A DNA stretch of 64,000 nt from Brevibacillus centrosporus (GTDB lineage Bacteria; Bacillota; Bacilli; Brevibacillales; Brevibacillaceae), in the NCBI RefSeq assembly GCF_003710815.1, contig NZ_RHHP01000020.1, positions 1 to 64,000 of the forward strand. Reading direction: 5' to 3'. The translations under genes and the position numbers were made by a program. The notes under the pieces were generated by a model. The model had not been told where the DNA came from. It made no database searches and saw only the letters and a list, made by a program, of their open reading frames with translations. Shown here in pieces: positions 36,913-46,610 of the stretch (position 1 is the stretch's first letter; each line of letters starts with the position of its first letter).

Positions 36913-38232
36913 TTAGTACAGTTTTGTATCCGGTCCGATGCTTTCGAGCTTTTGCTTGACGCTTTGCAGGAAGCGGCCGCAAATCAGGCCGTCCAGCACC
37001 CGGTGATCCAGTGACATGCACAGATTGACCATCGAGCGGATGGCAATCATGTCGTTGATGACAACCGGACGTTTCACGATAGACTCCACACTGAGAATAG
37101 CGGCTTGCGGCGAGTTGATGATCGGCTGAGACTGGATGGAGCCGAATGAGCCGGTGTTGTTTACCGTGAAGGTGCCACCTGTCATATCGTCCATAGTCAG
37201 CTTGCCTGCGCGAGTCCTTGCTGCCAGGTCATCGACTGCTTTCGCGATTCCCAAAATGGACTTCTGGTCCGCATCCTTGATGACCGGAACGTACAGCGCG
37301 TCATCTGTTGATACGGCGATGGAAATGTTGATGTTTTTCTTCACGATGATCTTATCCCCTGCCCAGGTAGAGTTGATCATCGGATATTCTTTCAGCGCTT
37401 CAACGACTGCCTTGATAAAGAACGGCAGGAACGTGAGGTTGATACCTTCTTTGCGAGTGAACTCCCCTTTTGCTTGATTGCGGAAGTTTACGAGGTTGGT
37501 AACGTCCACTTCAACCATCGTCCAGGCATGTGGTGCCTCGTGCTTGCTTTGCACCATGCGGTTCGCAATCGTACGACGGATCGAGGAAACTGGAATGACC
37601 TGATCCCCACTCGCTACCGGAATTTCAGCCGGTGCCGAAGTATGTGCGACAGGTGCACTAGCTGCTGCAGGGGCTGCTGTTGGCGCAGGTGTTGATGGCG
37701 TTTGTGCAACCACCGGCTCTTGTGCGACTTCTGCCGGCTTTTGACCGCCTGCATCGATAATAGCCTGCACGTCTTTTCTCGTCACCCGTCCACCTGCACC
37801 CGTGCCCACTACGCGGGAGAGATCGATTCCATGCTCTTGCGACAATACCATGACTGCAGGAGAGTAGCGCTGCTTGCCGCCTTCTGGAGCCGTTGTCAGT
37901 CTTGGAGCAGCTTGCTGCGTGACTGCCACTGCTGCAACTGGAGCGGCTGGAGCTGCGGAGGCTGCAGGAGCTGCTTGAGTCTCTCCCGCTTCCCCGCTTT
38001 CTTCTATATAAAGAATAAGTGTGCCGATCGCGACGGTTTCCCCTTCTGGTACCACAATTTCTGTTACGCGACCAGACACCGTGGATGGGACTTCCGCATT
38101 TACTTTATCTGTAGTGACTTCTGCCAGAGAATCGTACTTCTTCACCGTGTCGCCCACTTTGACGAGCCATTTGCTGATGGTGCCCTCGGTCACGCTCTCT
38201 CCGAGCTGGGGCATAAGTACTTTCGTTGCCAT
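36913..38232 (-). CDS. bkdB: branched-chain keto-acid dehydrogenase E2 (dihydrolipoamide acyltransferase)
   Basis: 439 residues. Lipoyl domain 1-78 with the lipoylated Lys43 in TTDKVNAEVPS, an Ala/Pro-rich linker, a peripheral subunit-binding domain (about 121-157, SPAVMVLSQEHGIDLSRVVG), a second linker, and the catalytic domain ending with the active-site motif SLDHRVLDG. Transfers the acyl group from E1 to CoA, giving isovaleryl-, isobutyryl- and methylbutyryl-CoA, also starters of branched fatty acids. Last gene of the bkd operon. Confidence 0.95.
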   Translation of the reverse strand: MATKVLMPQLGESVTEGTISKWLVKVGDTVKKYDSLAEVTTDKVNAEVPSTVSGRVTEIVVPEGETVAIGTLILYIEESGEAGETQAAPAASAAPAAPVAAVAVTQQAAPRLTTAPEGGKQRYSPAVMVLSQEHGIDLSRVVGTGAGGRVTRKDVQAIIDAGGQKPAEVAQEPVVAQTPSTPAPTAAPAAASAPVAHTSAPAEIPVASGDQVIPVSSIRRTIANRMVQSKHEAPHAWTMVEVDVTNLVNFRNQAKGEFTRKEGINLTFLPFFIKAVVEALKEYPMINSTWAGDKIIVKKNINISIAVSTDDALYVPVIKDADQKSILGIAKAVDDLAARTRAGKLTMDDMTGGTFTVNNTGSFGSIQSQPIINSPQAAILSVESIVKRPVVINDMIAIRSMVNLCMSLDHRVLDGLICGRFLQSVKQKLESIGPDTKLY

Positions 38233-38252
38233 GATCCTAGGTCCTCCTCGTC

Positions 38253-39236
38253 TTAATAGTTGGCCAGCTCCCGCATCGCTTCCAATACTTTATCCGGGTT
38301 GAGCATAAAGAATTTTTCCATCGGCGGGCTGTACGGCATAGCCGGTACATCAGGACCACACAGACGTTTAATCGGAGCATCGAGATCAAACAGGCACTGC
38401 TCGGCAATGATAGCTGCTACTTCGCCGCCAACGCCGCCTTCTTTGTTGTCCTCATGTACGATCAAAACTTTCCCCGTTTTCGACGCCGCCTCTGCAATCG
38501 CCTCTTTATCCAGCGGGTAGAGCGTCCGCAAATCGAGCACATGAGCACTGATGCCTTCCTGCGCGAGCTTTTCAGCTGCCTGCAGGCAGAAATGCAAGGC
38601 CAGACCGTAGGAAATAACGGTAATGTCGCTTCCCTCTCGCTTGACATCTGCCTTGCCGATCGGCAGAACGTAATCGTGATCAGGCACTTCGCCCTTGATC
38701 AAGCGATAGCAGCGCTTGTGCTCAAAGAACAATACCGGATCTTCATCGCGGATCGCTGCCTTGAGCAAGCCTTTTGCATCATAAGGAGTAGAAGGCGCTA
38801 CTACCTTCAGACCTGGAATATTCGTAAACATCGCTTCTACCGATTGCGAATGGTAGAGGGCACCGTGTACGCCTCCACCAAATGGAGCTCGAATCGTGAT
38901 CGGGCAATTCCAGTCGTTATTGGAGCGGTAACGCATTTTCGCCGCTTCACTGACGATCTGGTTGACAGCCGGCATGATAAAATCAGCAAACTGAATTTCA
39001 GCAATTGGGCGCATGCCATAAGCTGCCGCACCAATCCCCACACCGACGATGGCAGACTCCGCCAGAGGTGTGTCAATCACGCGCTCTTCGCCAAACTCTT
39101 CAATCAATCCAACGGTAGCACGAAAAACACCGCCGCGGACGCCGACGTCTTCCCCGAGGACAAATACATTGGGATCGCGACGCATTTCTTCACGCATCGC
39201 CATCGTAATCGCATCAATAAATGAGATGACCGCCAT
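38253..39236 (-). CDS. bkdAB: branched-chain keto-acid dehydrogenase E1 beta subunit
   Basis: 327 residues, transketolase-like beta subunit: FVLGEDVGVRGGVFRATVGL, PLAESAIVGVGIGAAAYGMRPIAEIQF and HSQSVEAMFTNIPGLKVV. Forms the thiamine-diphosphate E1 with bkdAA. 12 bases downstream of bkdAA, ribosome site GGGGG. Confidence 0.95.
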   Translation of the reverse strand: MAVISFIDAITMAMREEMRRDPNVFVLGEDVGVRGGVFRATVGLIEEFGEERVIDTPLAESAIVGVGIGAAAYGMRPIAEIQFADFIMPAVNQIVSEAAKMRYRSNNDWNCPITIRAPFGGGVHGALYHSQSVEAMFTNIPGLKVVAPSTPYDAKGLLKAAIRDEDPVLFFEHKRCYRLIKGEVPDHDYVLPIGKADVKREGSDITVISYGLALHFCLQAAEKLAQEGISAHVLDLRTLYPLDKEAIAEAASKTGKVLIVHEDNKEGGVGGEVAAIIAEQCLFDLDAPIKRLCGPDVPAMPYSPPMEKFFMLNPDKVLEAMRELANY

Positions 39237-39248
39237 CTGGATTCCCCC

Positions 39249-40241
39249 TTATTCCCCGTATACGTGTGTCAGAGTCGATTCTGGTGTAGGATACGGCGCG
39301 TTTTCCGCATATTCCGTCGCCTCATCCACTTCCAGCTGTACGCGAGCGAGCATATCTGCTTCCGTATTTTCATCCAGCAAGCCAATCTCTCTCAGATACG
39401 CAGCAAAGACAATCAACGGATCCTTTTTCTTCGCTTCCTCTACTTCTTCACGCGTACGGTATACACGGTCGTCGTCATCGCTGGAGTGCGGAACCAGACG
39501 ATACATGACCGCTTCGATCAGCGTTGGCCCTTCGCCGCGACGCGCACGTTCTACCGCTTCTTTCGTTACGCGGTAGACTTCGATCGGGTCATTTCCATCT
39601 ACACTGATTCCAGGGAAGCCGTAACCGATTGCGCGGTCTGCTACACTTTCACATGCCAGCTGCTTTTTCAGCGGAACAGAGATCGCGTATTTGTTATTTT
39701 CACAGAAAAAGATCACCGGCAGCTTGTGAACGCCTGCGAAGTTCGCCCCTTCGTGGAAATCCCCCTGGTTGCTGGAGCCTTCCCCGAACGATGCGTACAC
39801 GACGAAGTCTTTTTGCTGCATTCTACCTGCCAGCGCCATGCCTACTGCATGAGGTACCTGTGTCGTAACAGGGCTGGAGCCAGACAGGATGTTGTATTTT
39901 TTCCCGCCAAAATGTCCAGGCATTTGGCGACCGCCGCTGTTCGGATCCTCTACTTTCGCGAATGCAGACAGCATGCAATCGCGAGCTGTTTGCCCGAATA
40001 CCAGGACCAATCCCAGGTCACGATAATACGGACACAAGTAATCCTTGCCGGTTTCCATGGCAAAAGCCGCACCGACCTGTGCAGCCTCCTGACCTTGGCA
40101 GGAAATGACAAACGGTACTTTTCCCGCTCGATTCAACAGCCATTGGCGCTCGTCAATTTTACGAGCCAACAGCATGTAATAGTACATGTCAAGGACTTGT
40201 GCGTCCGTCAAACCTACTTGTTCATGTCGCTTCGTAGTCAT
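39249..40241 (-). CDS. bkdAA: branched-chain keto-acid dehydrogenase E1 alpha subunit
   Basis: 330 residues. Thiamine diphosphate motif from FGEGSSNQGDFHEG to CENN; the RLVPHSSDDDDRVYR loop is typical of the branched-chain type. Decarboxylates the keto acids of Leu, Ile and Val. Follows lpdV by 18 bases. Confidence 0.95.
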   Translation of the reverse strand: MTTKRHEQVGLTDAQVLDMYYYMLLARKIDERQWLLNRAGKVPFVISCQGQEAAQVGAAFAMETGKDYLCPYYRDLGLVLVFGQTARDCMLSAFAKVEDPNSGGRQMPGHFGGKKYNILSGSSPVTTQVPHAVGMALAGRMQQKDFVVYASFGEGSSNQGDFHEGANFAGVHKLPVIFFCENNKYAISVPLKKQLACESVADRAIGYGFPGISVDGNDPIEVYRVTKEAVERARRGEGPTLIEAVMYRLVPHSSDDDDRVYRTREEVEEAKKKDPLIVFAAYLREIGLLDENTEADMLARVQLEVDEATEYAENAPYPTPESTLTHVYGE

Positions 40242-40259
40242 CGCCTTTTGCCCTCCTCG

Positions 40260-41681
40260 CTAATTGTGAATTGCTTTTCCTTCTACTGCCAAAGCAGCTT
40301 CCATAAAGGCTTCAGACAGCGTCGGATGCGGATGGATGGTCGTGCCGATTTCCCACGGGGTCGCATCCAGTACGCGAGCGAGACCCGCTTCCGAAATCAT
40401 GTCCGTCACATGCGGACCGATCATGTGCACACCAAGCAGATCATTTGTTTTGGCATCCACGACAACCTTGACAAAGCCATCGTTTTCTCCATAAATGATT
40501 GCTTTCCCCAGCGGCTTGAAGCTGAATTTGCCCACTTTTACCTCAAAGCCTTTTTCCTTCGCTTCTTTTTCCGTCAAGCCGACGTTTGCTACTTCCGGGC
40601 GGCTGTACGTACATTTCGGTACTTTTGTATAGTCCATGGGATGAGGATTTTGACCAGCCATATGCTCAACTGCCAAAATGCCTTCATGGGATGCTACGTG
40701 AGCCAGTTGGAGCCCGCCGATCACGTCGCCAATGGCATAAATATGCGATTCCGCCGTTTGAAAATGCTCGTTGACAACGACAGCGCCACGCTCGACCTTG
40801 ATCTCTGTCGCTTCCAGTCCCAAATTTTCTACATTTGCCTGGCGACCCACGGAAACGAGGATTTTTTGTGCTTCAAAGGATTGCACGCCTCCAGCTGTTT
40901 CCGCTTGGATCATGACGCGCCCTTCTCCCTTTTCCAGAGATTCAGGCAAAACCTTGGCAGAGGTCACGATGTTTACTTTGCGCTTTTTCAGCAGACGTGC
41001 CATTTCCTTGCTGACTTCCTCATCTTCCAGAGGCAGAATGCGATCGGCATACTCAACCACGGTGACCGCTACTCCGAAATCGTTCAGCATAGATGCCCAC
41101 TCGATCCCGATCACTCCGCCGCCTACGATAACAACGGATTCTGGCAGCTGCTCCCACTGCAGGGCTTCATCACTTGTTACTACATAGGACCCGTCGATAA
41201 CCAGTCCTGGCAACGTACGAGGACGTGAGCCTGTCGCAAGCAGCAAGAAGCGAGGAACGATCATCTCCTGATCCCCATTCTCCTTTTCGATCCGAACAGC
41301 ACCCGCTTGAGGGGAAAAGATCGACGGTCCCATTACCCGTCCAAAGCCTTCAAAAATAGTGATGCTGCCTTTTTTCATCAAATATTGAATGCCTTTGTGC
41401 AGCTGCTCGATGATTCCTTGCTTACGATCCTGAATCTTGGAAAAATCGTAGCCGACTTCACCGGCAATTACCCCGAATTTATCGCTTTCTTTGAGGGTGG
41501 CGTATACTTCTGCACTGCGCAAAAGCGCTTTGGAGGGGATACACCCACGGTGCAGGCAGGTTCCGCCGAGCTTTTCCTTTTCGACGATCGCTACTTTCAT
41601 CCCGAGCTGGGAGGCGCGAATCGCTGCCACGTACCCTCCCGTTCCACCGCCCAAAACAACCAGATCAAACTCCTGAGACAT
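40260..41681 (-). CDS. lpdV: dihydrolipoyl dehydrogenase (E3) of the Bkd complex
   Basis: 473 residues. FAD site LVVLGGGTGGYVAAIRASQLG, redox cysteines C42/C47 in GGTCLHRGCIPSKALL, NAD site VVIVGGGVIGIEWA, and the catalytic His/Glu in HPHPTLSE. Reoxidises the lipoyl group of BkdB. First in lpdV-bkdAA-bkdAB-bkdB; 178 bases behind bcd with a hairpin between. Confidence 0.95.
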   Translation of the reverse strand: MSQEFDLVVLGGGTGGYVAAIRASQLGMKVAIVEKEKLGGTCLHRGCIPSKALLRSAEVYATLKESDKFGVIAGEVGYDFSKIQDRKQGIIEQLHKGIQYLMKKGSITIFEGFGRVMGPSIFSPQAGAVRIEKENGDQEMIVPRFLLLATGSRPRTLPGLVIDGSYVVTSDEALQWEQLPESVVIVGGGVIGIEWASMLNDFGVAVTVVEYADRILPLEDEEVSKEMARLLKKRKVNIVTSAKVLPESLEKGEGRVMIQAETAGGVQSFEAQKILVSVGRQANVENLGLEATEIKVERGAVVVNEHFQTAESHIYAIGDVIGGLQLAHVASHEGILAVEHMAGQNPHPMDYTKVPKCTYSRPEVANVGLTEKEAKEKGFEVKVGKFSFKPLGKAIIYGENDGFVKVVVDAKTNDLLGVHMIGPHVTDMISEAGLARVLDATPWEIGTTIHPHPTLSEAFMEAALAVEGKAIHN

Positions 41682-41806
41682 AATCTGAACTCTCCTTTCG
41701 TAGGGAAAAACCGCTATCGAAAAAACCGCCTCTGGCTCCTTACATTACCAGTGGGGTCACCCACGTTTTCGGCGTTTATGAATATTCAAAGAACAAAGCA
41801 TATGTA

Positions 41807-41839
41807 CCCCCTGACCGCATGATGGGCAACGGTCAGGGG
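41807..41839 (-). repeat. hairpin in the bcd-lpdV gap
   Basis: Perfect ten-base arms CCCCTGACCG and CGGTCAGGGG around a 13-base loop. No T tract follows on the minus strand, so it looks more like an mRNA stabiliser or partial terminator than a full stop. Confidence 0.6.
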
Positions 41840-41859
41840 AAAGGGGATCATCGTGTTAC

Positions 41860-42951
41860 TTAGCGATGATAAACAGTCTTGCCGTTTTGCAGAAAAGTAT
41901 TACGCGATTTTGCTACGCTGGCGATTCGTTCTTCGGCCATACGGTCAGCAGCCTGGTAAGAAGCCATGCCATCGCGCTCAGCGATTTCGAATACTTTCAA
42001 GATGTTGTCGTAGATGGTCTCTACTTTTTTCAGGGCGCGCTCGCGGTTGTAGCCTTGCAGCTCATCCGCCACGTTGATTACGCCACCTGCGTTAATCACG
42101 TAGTCTGGTGCATAGAAGAGGCCCATTTCGTGGATCTGGTCACCGTGGCGTTCTTCCTTCAGCTGGTTGTTAGCCGCGCCTGCTATTACTTTCGCTTTCA
42201 AGAGAGGAATCGTATCGTCATTGATGATCGCTCCCAGTGCGCAAGGAGAGAAGATGTCGCATTCAACACCAAAGATTTCGTTCACGCCCACAGCTTTGGC
42301 TCCAAAATCGTTTACGGCACGATTTACGTTTTCTTCGTTGATATCCGTTACGATCAGGTGCGCGCCTTCTTCGTGCAGGTGACGGCAAAGGTTGTACGCT
42401 ACGTTTCCTACCCCTTGAACCGCTACTACGCGTCCGGACAAATCGTCTGTTCCATAAGCCAGCTTAGCCGCTGCCTTCATACCTCGATACACACCGTAAG
42501 CTGTCACCGGAGATGGATTACCGCTGGAACCAAACGCCGGAGATACCCCTGTGACGTAATCGGTTTCCAAATGGATCATGTCCATGTCGGCAACCGTGGT
42601 TCCTACATCCTCGGCTGTAATGTAACGTCCGTTCAAGCCTTGAATGTAGCGGCCAAACGAACGGAAAAGTTCTTCACTTTTGTGCTGGCGCGGATCGCCG
42701 ATGATAACAGCCTTACCTCCACCGATGTTCAGACCGGCTGCAGCGTTTTTGTATGTCATACCGCGTCCCAGGCGCAACACGTCAATGATTGCCTCTTCTT
42801 CCGTTTTGTACGGCCACATCCGTGTTCCGCCGAGTGCCGGACCCAGTGTCGTATCATGAATGCAAATAATGGCTTTCAAACCGGAATTTTCGTCCTGACA
42901 GAATACCAATTGCTCGTAGTCGTACTTTTGCATGTAGTCAAAGATGTTCAA
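41860..42951 (-). CDS. bcd: leucine dehydrogenase
   Basis: 363 residues. NAD-dependent oxidative deamination of Leu, Val and Ile. [20 protein letters not shown] holds a catalytic lysine; [13 protein letters not shown] the second; [22 protein letters not shown] is the NAD fold. A TTG at 42951 with GGGAGG eight bases before gives the family's usual N-terminus ([17 protein letters not shown]); the frame is open to 43068 over the promoter. A sigma-54 promoter lies at 43047-43062. Confidence 0.95.
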   Translation of the reverse strand: MNIFDYMQKYDYEQLVFCQDENSGLKAIICIHDTTLGPALGGTRMWPYKTEEEAIIDVLRLGRGMTYKNAAAGLNIGGGKAVIIGDPRQHKSEELFRSFGRYIQGLNGRYITAEDVGTTVADMDMIHLETDYVTGVSPAFGSSGNPSPVTAYGVYRGMKAAAKLAYGTDDLSGRVVAVQGVGNVAYNLCRHLHEEGAHLIVTDINEENVNRAVNDFGAKAVGVNEIFGVECDIFSPCALGAIINDDTIPLLKAKVIAGAANNQLKEERHGDQIHEMGLFYAPDYVINAGGVINVADELQGYNRERALKKVETIYDNILKVFEIAERDGMASYQAADRMAEERIASVAKSRNTFLQNGKTVYHR

Positions 42952-43046
42952 TGAAGAAACCTCCCTAGTATCGATCGTTGTCATCATAGTAGCTCTTGGC
43001 TGAAATACATGGGATCCGTTTGGATTACTTCCCGTCGAGATGTTAA

Positions 43047-43062
43047 TGCAAAAGTCGTGCCA
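43047..43062 (-). promoter_or_regulatory. sigma-54 (SigL) promoter of bcd
   Basis: Minus strand TGGCAC-GACTT-TTGCA: -24 TGGCAC (43057-43062) and -12 TTGCA (43047-43051) with the required five-base spacer, a full match to the sigma-54 consensus. It lies 96 bases before the bcd start codon and needs an activator such as the adjacent BkdR. Confidence 0.88.
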
Positions 43063-43128
43063 ACTCATTCTGCGTTTTGAAAGCGCTTTATTTGCCTGTG
43101 TAGGCGTAGGCTTCCGGCTTGCCTAGTG

Positions 43129-43176
43129 TGCAGTTTCTTGCACGATCATGCAGTTTTTTGCATGCATTTTCTTGCA
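43129..43176. promoter_or_regulatory. triple TGCAnTTTyTTGCA repeat, probable BkdR upstream activator sites
   Basis: Three copies of TGCAnTTTyTTGCA at 43129-43142, 43149-43162 and 43163-43176 (centre spacing 20 and 14 bases). Each has TGCA at both ends, so each is an imperfect palindrome. They lie about 67-130 bases upstream of the sigma-54 promoter, where an enhancer-binding protein would bind. Confidence 0.7.
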
Positions 43177-43184
43177 CGGACGTC

Positions 43185-45260
43185 TCACTTACTTTGATCG
43201 ATCATTCCCATATTCTCTAGCTTCTCCAACTTGTAGTAAAGACTGCGAATGGAAATGTCCAAACGTTTTGCTGTCAGCGTCCTGTTTCCGCCGGCCGCTT
43301 TCAGCTCTCGCAAAATATGCTCGCGCTCTGCTTCTTCCATCGCTTCCTTCAGCGTTTTTCCAGTCGCCTGCAAGCTTGGTCTTGGTTCCTCGCTGCGAGA
43401 GACAGCCCTTCGCTCCAAAGGGGGCAAATGCTCTGGCAGGATCATGCGCTCGTTGATTCGCATATGGATCATCGCTCGTCCCAGCACATTTTCTAGCTCG
43501 CGCACGTTTCCTGGCCAATGATAGGTAAGCAGCAGCTGCAAGGCTCGCTCGTCGATTTCTTCTACATTGCGACCGTACTCCAGGTTGTACTTGCGTAAAA
43601 GGTGCATGGCTAACGGCTTGATGTCCTCCAGTCGCTGCCGCAGTGGCGGTATCTGAATCGGAACGACGTGGAGTCGGTAGTACAGGTCCTCGCGAAACTT
43701 TCCGACCGAAATCGCGGACTCGAGATTGACGTGGGTAGCGGTAATGACCCGGACATCGATCGGGACCGGCTTCGTCCCCCCGACACGTACGACCTCCCGT
43801 TCCTGTAAGACGCGCAAAAGCATGACTTGCATGTTCATGGACAGCTCGCCGATTTCATCCAGAAAAATAGTCCCGCCGCTCGCTTCTTCAAAAAGTCCAC
43901 GCTTTCCGCCTCTGCGCGCACCTGTAAAGGCACCTTCTTCATAGCCAAACAGCTCGCTTTCCAGGAGACTCTCGGAAATAGCAGCGCAATTGACACGAAT
44001 GAACTGTTTATACTTGCGTTCACTTCCGTTATGAATGGCATGGGCAAAAAGCTCTTTCCCCGTACCCGATTCTCCTCGAAGCAAGACCGTGGCAGGTGTA
44101 AGAGCAGCTTTCTGTGCTTGCTCGATGGCCAATCGCATGGTCTCGCTGTAGCCGATAATGTCTGCAAAGCTATATTTTGCTTCCAACGTACGAATAATGC
44201 GGCGTGCTTTTTCCAGTTCTTCCGTCAGACGCTTGAACTCAGACACGTCGTGAACGACACCGACACTGCCTTTCAGCTCTCCATCTACCATCACGGGAGC
44301 CACATTCACCACGACATCCTTGCGCTTTGGACCAATTTTCATCGGTACACCGCGTACTGCCTTTTTCGTTTTCAGGACCTGCATATGCATGCTTTCCCCT
44401 TCGGAAATATCGACAGTGGCCGGCTTTCCGATGATGTCATCCTGTGTCAAACCCGTAAGTCTGGTGTAAGCTGGGTTGATCAGTAGACCGTTCCCGTTTT
44501 TATCCACGACGGAGATGGCCTCATCCGATGAGTCGATGATTGCCTGAAGCATGCTTTGCAGCTCTTTCAAATCTGTTACTTCCTCCGCAAGAGCCATGAT
44601 CTCCGTAATGTCGCGAAAGATCGCTACGGCTCCGACTACTTCTCCCCGTTCATTCCGGACTGGCACGCGATTGGTAATGATTCGCGTCTGATTGGGCAAA
44701 ATCTGTTCCTGATTCAATTCGGGTGAGCCCGTCTCTAATACGATATGTAACCGGGTGTTCGGTATACGCTCTGTCACCCCGGTGCCCAGCACTTTGCTGG
44801 CTTCAATCCCCATCAGTCTTTCGGCTGCCTTGTTGAACAAGGTAATGACACCCTGTCGATTTACACCAATAATCGCATCGTGTGTGGAGTCGAGCATCGT
44901 TTCCCGCTCACGCTCATTCTGCATCATGGCGTTAATCAGCTTGTCTCTCTCCCGGATGAGCTTCATCACGATTCGGGTAAACGTGCCGGGGATCAGTACG
45001 GTCTTTTCCTGCTTGAGATGACGCAAGTGCTTGTATTCGCCTAGATCGCCTGTCGCTTCCAAGATCACGTCCAAATCAGCATCCAAATACGGACGGTAGT
45101 CAATATCGGTCGGAATGCCAAAAGAACGCGCCAGCGCGAGACCCGGGGCGTCTGGTCGATGGTCGACAACAGCTACGATTTCAATGCGATCCATTTGATT
45201 CAGCATGCGCAAAAGTGCGCTTCCGCCCCGTCCGGCACCAACGATGAGCAGCTTGTGCAT
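43185..45260 (-). CDS. bkdR: sigma-54-dependent activator BkdR
   Basis: 691 residues. An N-terminal Rossmann-like domain (1-105, starting [13 protein letters not shown]) is unlike a response-regulator receiver. Then two PAS domains (about 120-220 and 235-340), the AAA+ domain (365-600) with Walker A GESGTGKE and the sigma-54 contact loop GAFTGA, and a C-terminal Fis-type helix-turn-helix ([21 protein letters not shown]). Should activate the sigma-54 bcd promoter in response to branched-chain metabolites. Start ATG 45260 with GAGGGGG; the frame is open to 45380 without a ribosome site. Confidence 0.92.
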   Translation of the reverse strand: MHKLLIVGAGRGGSALLRMLNQMDRIEIVAVVDHRPDAPGLALARSFGIPTDIDYRPYLDADLDVILEATGDLGEYKHLRHLKQEKTVLIPGTFTRIVMKLIRERDKLINAMMQNERERETMLDSTHDAIIGVNRQGVITLFNKAAERLMGIEASKVLGTGVTERIPNTRLHIVLETGSPELNQEQILPNQTRIITNRVPVRNERGEVVGAVAIFRDITEIMALAEEVTDLKELQSMLQAIIDSSDEAISVVDKNGNGLLINPAYTRLTGLTQDDIIGKPATVDISEGESMHMQVLKTKKAVRGVPMKIGPKRKDVVVNVAPVMVDGELKGSVGVVHDVSEFKRLTEELEKARRIIRTLEAKYSFADIIGYSETMRLAIEQAQKAALTPATVLLRGESGTGKELFAHAIHNGSERKYKQFIRVNCAAISESLLESELFGYEEGAFTGARRGGKRGLFEEASGGTIFLDEIGELSMNMQVMLLRVLQEREVVRVGGTKPVPIDVRVITATHVNLESAISVGKFREDLYYRLHVVPIQIPPLRQRLEDIKPLAMHLLRKYNLEYGRNVEEIDERALQLLLTYHWPGNVRELENVLGRAMIHMRINERMILPEHLPPLERRAVSRSEEPRPSLQATGKTLKEAMEEAEREHILRELKAAGGNRTLTAKRLDISIRSLYYKLEKLENMGMIDQSK

Positions 45261-45431
45261 GTGTGCCCCCTCACTTTTCGCAATCGTACTCGTTACCATT
45301 GTACTCCAATGGTTCGGTGAAGGACAGGCGTAGTTGTCTAGCGTGCGCTCGTTCACTGCACGCCGCTTATGGACAAGCAAGACCTCATTCGATATGATGA
45401 GTGGGAAGAGAAGGAAAGGTGTGAAACACCC

Positions 45432-45692
45432 TTGGTCGTACAGAAGATGATCGCACTTCTGATCATGGTGATTCCTGCTGCCATAGCGATGTACGGAATC
45501 AAGCTGATTCGGGATGCGTTCTTTTACTCCATCTCCCCCGAGGTAAGCTTCTTGTGGGGAAAGCTGATTGCAGGTATTTTATGCTTTGTCATCCCCGTTT
45601 TGTTTATCGCAGGCTTTATCCTGCACCACGAGCGCAAGAAAAATCGTGTGCAGCCGCGCTTCATGATACCGGAGCCAGACGAAGACGAGTAG
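45432..45692 (+). CDS. DUF2627 membrane protein (YqzF-like)
   Basis: About 86 residues, two membrane spans ([20 protein letters not shown] and a second after SFLWGKL), then [16 protein letters not shown], a DUF2627 signature. Function unknown. In Bacillus this small gene lies beside bkdR as here. The start is uncertain: 45369 gives 107 residues, 45432 (TTG) or 45447 (ATG) fits the family better. Confidence 0.8.
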   Translation: MVVQKMIALLIMVIPAAIAMYGIKLIRDAFFYSISPEVSFLWGKLIAGILCFVIPVLFIAGFILHHERKKNRVQPRFMIPEPDEDE

Positions 45693-45727
45693 ACCAGGCT
45701 ATGGACAGCCTGGTTCTTCTGTTTTTT
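45693..45727 (+). terminator. terminator after the DUF2627 gene
   Basis: Stem ACCAGGCT (45693-45700) / AGCCTGGT (45707-45714) with a 6-base loop, followed by TTCTTCTGTTTTTT. Confidence 0.82.
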
Positions 45728-46610
45728 AAGGCTCTGCTGATCTCCCCCATCGATCAATCCGTGTGAGCCAGCTGCTGCTCTCGATGAGCTTCGATATCGA
45801 AAAGAACTCCGCCACTATATGTACGCCGACAAACAGCAGGAAAATCATAAGCTGAACGATCAGTGGAGTCCCGGCGGCAAACGCAAATCCGACAACAAAG
45901 CCAAGCGTATTGGAACCGGTGTCGCCGAGCATGACGCGTGCCCCTGCATCGTGACGGAAAAGCATGCAAGTCGCAGCCAGCATGGGCAGCTGCCAGATGC
46001 CATGCTTGAAAAAGCTTAGCAGGTCACTCGTCCAGTAACAAAGCGAGATCGCCACCGCCTCCAGCAGCCAAAAGACTTTGATCGCCCTGGCCGGCCGCAA
46101 GTCAAACAGATTGAGGACATTTGCAGCGCTGGCTAGCAAGCAGGCGGTTAGCAGGCCCGACCACAAGTTTGCGGGTCCAAGGGCCAAGGCCAAAACAATG
46201 GCGGTACTCCCTGCGCCCCATACTTTCCACAAACCGCTCGTCATACGTCTCTCGCGCCAGAGCGTACCGAAGTGGCCCCGAAATCCTTTTGCCTGCTTGT
46301 CCACGGAGCAGTCATCCTGCCAGCCCCAGAAAGCAATGGCCAGCATTCCCGCTCCCATTAACGCCCCTTCTTTCCAGACCCCCGACTCCTTCGAGCCGAT
46401 CCCGATTACCACCAGCATTCCGAGCAGGACAGCAGCCGTGGAGATGACGAGCATGACACCCCCAGCAGTCACCACTTCCACTCCCTGGTAGTTCACCCGG
46501 TGCATGCCCCGCTTACGAAATCTTTTACGTACGGTCACGAGAAGCCGTCGGTGGATTCCAACAGGGAGCAGCAACCCGATTGCCGCTGCTATCAGCCATT
46601 CCGTGCCCAT
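45726..46610 (-). CDS. MraY/WecA-like polyprenyl-phosphate sugar-1-phosphate transferase
   Basis: About 294 residues, nine to ten membrane spans. Family motifs are present in altered form: the DDxxD-type GWQDDCSVD, NVLNLFDLRPARAIKVF where MraY has a NxxNLxDGxDG-like motif, and MLGDTGSNTLGF. The last aspartate-rich motif is thus variant. Likely loads a sugar phosphate onto a polyprenyl phosphate at the inner face of the membrane. The usual His-rich loop was not found. ATG at 46610, GGGAGGG upstream. Last of the steA-steB-GT2-mraY-like cluster, overlapping GT2 by 19 bases. Confidence 0.75.
   Translation of the reverse strand: MGTEWLIAAAIGLLLPVGIHRRLLVTVRKRFRKRGMHRVNYQGVEVVTAGGVMLVISTAAVLLGMLVVIGIGSKESGVWKEGALMGAGMLAIAFWGWQDDCSVDKQAKGFRGHFGTLWRERRMTSGLWKVWGAGSTAIVLALALGPANLWSGLLTACLLASAANVLNLFDLRPARAIKVFWLLEAVAISLCYWTSDLLSFFKHGIWQLPMLAATCMLFRHDAGARVMLGDTGSNTLGFVVGFAFAAGTPLIVQLMIFLLFVGVHIVAEFFSISKLIESSSWLTRIDRWGRSAEP

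Noticed and set aside
39264..41228. 654-codon plus-strand ORF opposite bkdAA and lpdV
   Set aside because: It spans two well-identified minus-strand enzymes and their gap, with no recognisable domain and no start signal. A chance open frame.
43129..43176. Possible CRISPR-like or direct-repeat array
   Set aside because: Only three 14-base elements with spacings of 20 and 14 bases, too short and irregular; position upstream of a sigma-54 promoter fits regulator sites.
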